Shown piece after piece: positions 5,166-8,776 of a DNA stretch of 8,776 nt. A program made the translations under genes and the position numbers. Location: assembly GCA_014523665.1 (NCBI GenBank), contig JAATVR010000632.1, forward strand, positions 1 to 8,776, written 5' to 3'. This DNA comes from Nitrososphaerales archaeon TH526. GTDB lineage: Archaea; Thermoproteota; Nitrososphaeria; Nitrososphaerales; Nitrososphaeraceae. Within the stretch, counting starts at the first letter, position 1. Each line of letters begins with the position of its first letter. The notes beneath the pieces were generated by a model. It saw nothing but the letters and a program-made list of their open reading frames with translations, was not told the DNA's origin and ran no database searches.

Positions 5166-7502
5166 ATGAAAGGACTTTTGGCAGTATTGATTTTAGTAAG
5201 CATATTTATACCTACATCAATACTCTCTGAAAATGCATTTGGTCAGCATGCAATTAATAATATACCTTCAATATATTCAAATGATCAGATGGTCATAGAT
5301 GGCCAAAGCAATGATTGGAATGGAGTAATCAATTCAAAGAAGCAGCCAGTACTATTCTATGGAATCCCATTTCAATCGACTGTTCATAATACTAGTCCTA
5401 ACACTTTATTGGGACATATGTATGTAAGAAATAATGATACCCATGTATCATTCTTTGCAATATTGCATACAGTCAGACCGATCTATAGTACTCCTCGTTC
5501 GGTTACAATTCTTTTTGATGAGAACGGTGATGGTGTTTCTAAAGAAGGCGATAACTATGTAATTATGGGGACAAAAGGTCGCGAGTATTCACCATATGCC
5601 ATGGATGGATACTTAAATAATGAAAATAATTTCGAGATTGACCCGAGTTCAGACTCAAAGATATTTACTACTGCCTTAAGATATATTAATGATACTGATA
5701 TTGCAGTAGAGCTTAGTGTTCCATTCAAAGATACTAATGATTTTTATGACTTTAGAATGTTGGTTCCACACACATTCACTTTCATGCTTGGTTATAATGC
5801 AGGAGATGAAAGTTCAGTTGATAGCAATACTATCTCATATCATGACTCATCCTCCTTTGCAACCGGATTTTCCTACGAAATGGCTCAAAATCCGGCTACA
5901 GCATTACTTCCAGGGATAATTTCTATATCATCTTTCCTTGCGGGTATAGCAATAACGTCGTGTTCTTTATATGTCGTTTTGAAAAAGAAGCTAAAAAATC
6001 AAAAGGACGAATCAGCTGGATTATCTGTGCCAAAGGATAAAAGAATCGGAATAATAATTCTGTTAATATTTCTCTCATCAATTATCGTAGTCATACTCAA
6101 TTCTGTAGTCCTTGATAAGATAGTTGATAACGTCATCGGAATATCAATTTCATTCAAGGATGAGAATCTTGTCCAAGTAATTTCATATTCAGCAATCTTA
6201 GGTTCCATTTCGTCGACTGTCTGCATGATCTTTCTTAGACAAGCTCAAAATGTATTGTCTGGGATTGCACGCCATCAACAGTTGTTACTTAAAATATCCA
6301 TAGTTATGTTTGTATTCATAATAATTCCGATTGCGGCTACGCCAATTATGTATCTCGTAATTGGAATACCCGCTGTACTCAGGGATGGACCACTTGTTGA
6401 AAGTCTAAAATTGCACATAAACGTATTGCAAGACTTTATGGATTCTGGAATAACAGGAATAATAACATCCCCTATGTTTATGTCTCTATCTATTTGTATT
6501 CCAACTGCCTTTTTGGTTTACGTATTGTATGAATTGCGTAACTCTTCAGAGCGTCTACGTTCAAGATATAAGATCCTACTAATTTCAATAAGCTTATTTC
6601 TTTTTATTGGAATAGCCATTTGGAATTTAATCGGATTGTTTGTTCTATTATCCGACAAATTGAACTATTCATCAATGTTATTTGGTCCCACTATTTCAGC
6701 CATCATACTATCCTTTTTAGCTACCAGAGGTTATGTGAGTACAATACAAGAAAGCCTAAACAAGCTTGGGATTAAGATATCTTCATCCAAGGTACAATTG
6801 GTACATGATGAAAAGGGATTTGGATCGAAAGCTCCAAGAACTAATGTTGTACGCAACACAGGCGTGAAGTCTATTGCGATGGCATTGCTGATATTAAGTG
6901 TTATCGGCTTAGCTAAAAACCTATTTCTAATTAGCATACCATTTATGAATTCAGAATTTCCGCTAGGATATTCTCTCATAAACGATACTTTCCTAAGAAT
7001 CATCACCAGTTATACAACCATGGCAAATTTGGGTGAAGGTCTAGAGGCAGCGAAGACTGTTTATAATACTTTTGTTGTATTCTTTTCTCTCTTTTGGATT
7101 TATGATATTATCATGATATTCAGAGGGTTTGGAGAGGGTTTCTTAAACCCAAAGAATTTTATCTATAAGGGCATACGAAAGTACTCAGGACCATTAGCGG
7201 CAATGGGATTCCTTGGTCTGATGATACTATTTGCCGTAGGACAGACTACAATTGATTTTAGGGCTAATGAAATTAATACTGCTTTACCAGAATGGGTAAG
7301 GCAGCAAATTGGCATTCAGTCAAGTGAGATCCACTTCCTTTCTGATCTTGCATCTCAGCTTGGATTTCTTATTGGAATAGCTACACTGGTAGGATTGCTA
7401 TATATTATTGCTAGATCAAAATTCTCAAAAAAACAATTAAGGAATACTACCACCCTACAGGGCGAAATAATGCCGAGTAAAAGATCATCAGATCCTTTAT
7501 GA
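5166..7502 (+). CDS. Polytopic membrane protein with a secreted CBM9/DOMON-like domain
   Basis: A 778-residue intact protein. Residues 1-25 are a signal peptide or signal anchor (basic MKG, then a hydrophobic core, possible cleavage near AFGQ). Residues about 40-240 form an extracellular domain resembling family 9 carbohydrate-binding/DOMON-like beta folds: DGQSNDWNG (45-53), MYVRNNDTHVSFFAIL, VTILFDENGDG (113-123, a DxNxDG calcium-type loop), DIAVELSVPF. Then about 11 membrane helices: 247-271, 293-316, 336-357, 373-401, 428-455, 468-496, 503-520, 567-592, 631-653, 675-693, 726-749. The C terminus is short and basic. It could sense or bind an extracellular ligand, or act as a transporter or enzyme with a binding head. 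I see no catalytic or kinase motif. The gene stands alone: opposite strand to its left neighbours, own ribosome site, and 500 bases to the next ATG. It is undamaged, in contrast to its neighbours. Confidence 0.85.
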   Translation: MKGLLAVLILVSIFIPTSILSENAFGQHAINNIPSIYSNDQMVIDGQSNDWNGVINSKKQPVLFYGIPFQSTVHNTSPNTLLGHMYVRNNDTHVSFFAILHTVRPIYSTPRSVTILFDENGDGVSKEGDNYVIMGTKGREYSPYAMDGYLNNENNFEIDPSSDSKIFTTALRYINDTDIAVELSVPFKDTNDFYDFRMLVPHTFTFMLGYNAGDESSVDSNTISYHDSSSFATGFSYEMAQNPATALLPGIISISSFLAGIAITSCSLYVVLKKKLKNQKDESAGLSVPKDKRIGIIILLIFLSSIIVVILNSVVLDKIVDNVIGISISFKDENLVQVISYSAILGSISSTVCMIFLRQAQNVLSGIARHQQLLLKISIVMFVFIIIPIAATPIMYLVIGIPAVLRDGPLVESLKLHINVLQDFMDSGITGIITSPMFMSLSICIPTAFLVYVLYELRNSSERLRSRYKILLISISLFLFIGIAIWNLIGLFVLLSDKLNYSSMLFGPTISAIILSFLATRGYVSTIQESLNKLGIKISSSKVQLVHDEKGFGSKAPRTNVVRNTGVKSIAMALLILSVIGLAKNLFLISIPFMNSEFPLGYSLINDTFLRIITSYTTMANLGEGLEAAKTVYNTFVVFFSLFWIYDIIMIFRGFGEGFLNPKNFIYKGIRKYSGPLAAMGFLGLMILFAVGQTTIDFRANEINTALPEWVRQQIGIQSSEIHFLSDLASQLGFLIGIATLVGLLYIIARSKFSKKQLRNTTTLQGEIMPSKRSSDPL

Positions 7503-7890
7503 TTCATATTGAATTGAGAGTATCTGACATATAGAAAAAATGATAAATACGCTTCGAAACATGTGTATAACCTATAATAACGTAATCTGAGGCACCTTAG
7601 CCGAATAGAAGGTTGGGCAGAGCTGAACTTATTGGTCTATGATAGATCCTAGATTTTGAGATAGCAATGAATCAGCCTCGATTCTTGATTTGGTTTGATG
7701 CTTAGAGTTATCCATCCTATTTGATGTGAGTTCTTTTAGATGTCATTGCCTATCTACTTCGCACTAAAGCAAATTAATGATACATCCAAGCCTTGTCGCA
7801 TTCGTAATAAGAAAGAAGTTTACTCCTCTTCAACGTGTGGCCTCAGGCTGAAATCCGAAGGCTGGTCAGAAAGTAAATGAATTAACGTAA
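7503..7890. other. Intergenic region without a convincing gene
   Basis: About 390 bases. Short open stretches exist on both strands: a plus frame around 7610-7790 with five stops (containing RAELIGL, AMNQPRFLIWFDA), and a 27-codon minus frame starting MDNSKHQTKSRIEADSLL near 7720. Neither has a supporting promoter or a recognisable motif. No tRNA, T-loop consensus, long repeat or clear att-like core was seen. It may be decayed element DNA between the membrane protein gene and the integrase. Confidence 0.4.
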
Positions 7891-7891
7891 A

Positions 7892-8776
7892 ATGTAAAGA
7901 AGAGCAAGAACAAGAACAACCTCGAATCTATTCTGTAACTGATGGGATAAAGTCGCCACACTCCAAAAAGACCTACCGTTTAACATTCAACCAATTCCTA
8001 AGGTCAAGTATGACGACGACAGTAGTAACAAAGAACCAGCAGCAGCAGAATCTAAGGACGTTGCTAGACTACAAACCTAACGTGATCGAGTCCAAAATCA
8101 TAGACTATATTGAACATCTAAAGGAACGAAAGTTATCATATTCAGCAATACAAGTAAGTTGTTCTGCCATATTTCACTTCTTTGATATAAATGACGTAAA
8201 CCTTAACAAGCGCAAAATATGGCGCTTCTTTCCACAAGATGAGTCAAATTATTACTCTATGGATAGGCCTTATTCAGTTAATGAAATTGAACATATCCTG
8301 GCAAACTGCGATATCCGTTCTAGGGTTATCATTTTGCTCATGACTTCTACTGGAATGCGTATTGGTGGTCTGCGAGAGTTGTCGTTATGCGATATTAAGA
8401 AGATTGATGAGTTTTCATTGTATATGATATGGGTTTACAATCGTTCTAAAGCAGATAGGTATTACACTTTCTGCACCCCAGAATGTGCTGCCGCTATTGA
8501 TGCTTATTTAGATTATCGCAAGTCATTTGGAGAGGAACTAAAGGATAAGTGTCCACTCATCAGAGAACAATTTAACATAGACAATCCATTTACTGCTAAC
8601 GCCCCTAAATTCTTGTCACCACGTATGATGTTCCGCATTATTGAAGATGTACTCAAGAGGTCTGGTGTTAATCAGGTTAAGGTAGGAAACGATAAAAGAG
8701 ATGTTATGACCAGCCATGGTTTTCGTAAGTTCTTCATTAATCAGTGTAATAAAGCCAGTCTAGGTTATACAACTTG
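7892..8776 (+). CDS. Tyrosine recombinase/integrase (right-edge partial, start disturbed)
   Basis: The frame is open from 7881 off the right edge. The core-binding domain begins SPHSKKTYRLTFNQFL and runs through NVIESKIIDYIEHLKE and AIFHFFDINDVNLNKRKI. The catalytic domain shows Arg I in TGMRIGG (codon 8358), the beta-hairpin Lys in SKADRYYTF (8448) and H-x-x-R in HGFRKFF (His 8715, Arg 8724). TFCTPECAAAIDAYLDYR and CPLIREQFNIDNPF are typical of thaumarchaeal integrases as I recall them. The nucleophilic Tyr lies beyond the window. It breaks and rejoins DNA at att sites of an integrated element. The first in-frame ATG (8010) would delete the first core-binding helix. The better start, ATG 7892, is out of frame by one base (T7895). 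No other ATG, GTG or TTG exists in frame between the stop at 7878 and 8010. The gene is therefore frameshifted at codon 2, or uses 8010 or a rare start. Confidence 0.88.

Noticed and set aside
5716..7006. Internal frames at 5716-5919 (+), 5999-6226 (-) and 6731-7006 (-).
   Set aside because: All lie inside the intact 778-residue membrane protein gene and show no independent support.
7503..8776. tRNA gene or att site beside the integrase, and CRISPR repeats anywhere.
   Set aside because: No T-loop consensus, cloverleaf or duplicated core was seen near the integrase, and no regularly spaced repeats exist in the window; an att site may lie beyond the right edge.

Overview
The window most likely comes from a soil-type ammonia-oxidising archaeon (Thaumarchaeota/Nitrososphaeria, probably Nitrososphaerales). 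The evidence is internal: AT-rich DNA, TATA boxes about 24-33 nt ahead of start codons with little or no leader, T-tract ends, a receiver-only response regulator with a Thr/Ser/Asn/Lys-rich head, and a tyrosine recombinase that I recognise as the common thaumarchaeal integrase type. No 16S or other phylogenetic marker is present, so the lineage call is an inference.

Layout. 1-512 (-): terminase-large-subunit-like ATPase fragment with a frameshift, running off the left edge. 735-1214 (-): response regulator. 1369-1539 (+): small one-helix membrane protein behind a TATA box and a perfect 17-bp palindrome. 1809-2388 (+): ribbon-helix-helix-type gene split by a one-base frameshift. 2466-3028 (-): intact terminase-small-subunit-like helix-turn-helix gene overlapping a short dead remnant of a large-subunit gene. 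3090-3652 (-): three small overlapping frames, each carrying one lesion; the last encodes a Cys-rich, zinc-ribbon-like protein. 3710-4994 (-): second terminase-like pair, with the large subunit cut off after Walker B and the small subunit lacking its DNA-binding head. 5166-7502 (+): intact 778-residue secreted-domain plus polytopic membrane protein. 7503-7890: no convincing gene. 7892 to the right edge (+): integrase without a canonical start for its full-length form.

Interpretation. The left 5 kb looks like a graveyard of one repeated gene pair (small HTH protein plus terminase-like ATPase) present in three damaged copies, mixed with small accessory genes, next to an integrase. This fits the decaying edge of an integrated virus-like or plasmid-like element. 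The 778-residue membrane protein is undamaged and is more likely a working host or cargo gene. Because several lesions are single-base indels, assembly error is a real alternative explanation and should be excluded first. The parts that may be new are the deviant-P-loop ATPase/HTH pair in multiple copies, the small Cys-rich gene leading into it, and the CBM9-like/11-helix membrane protein.
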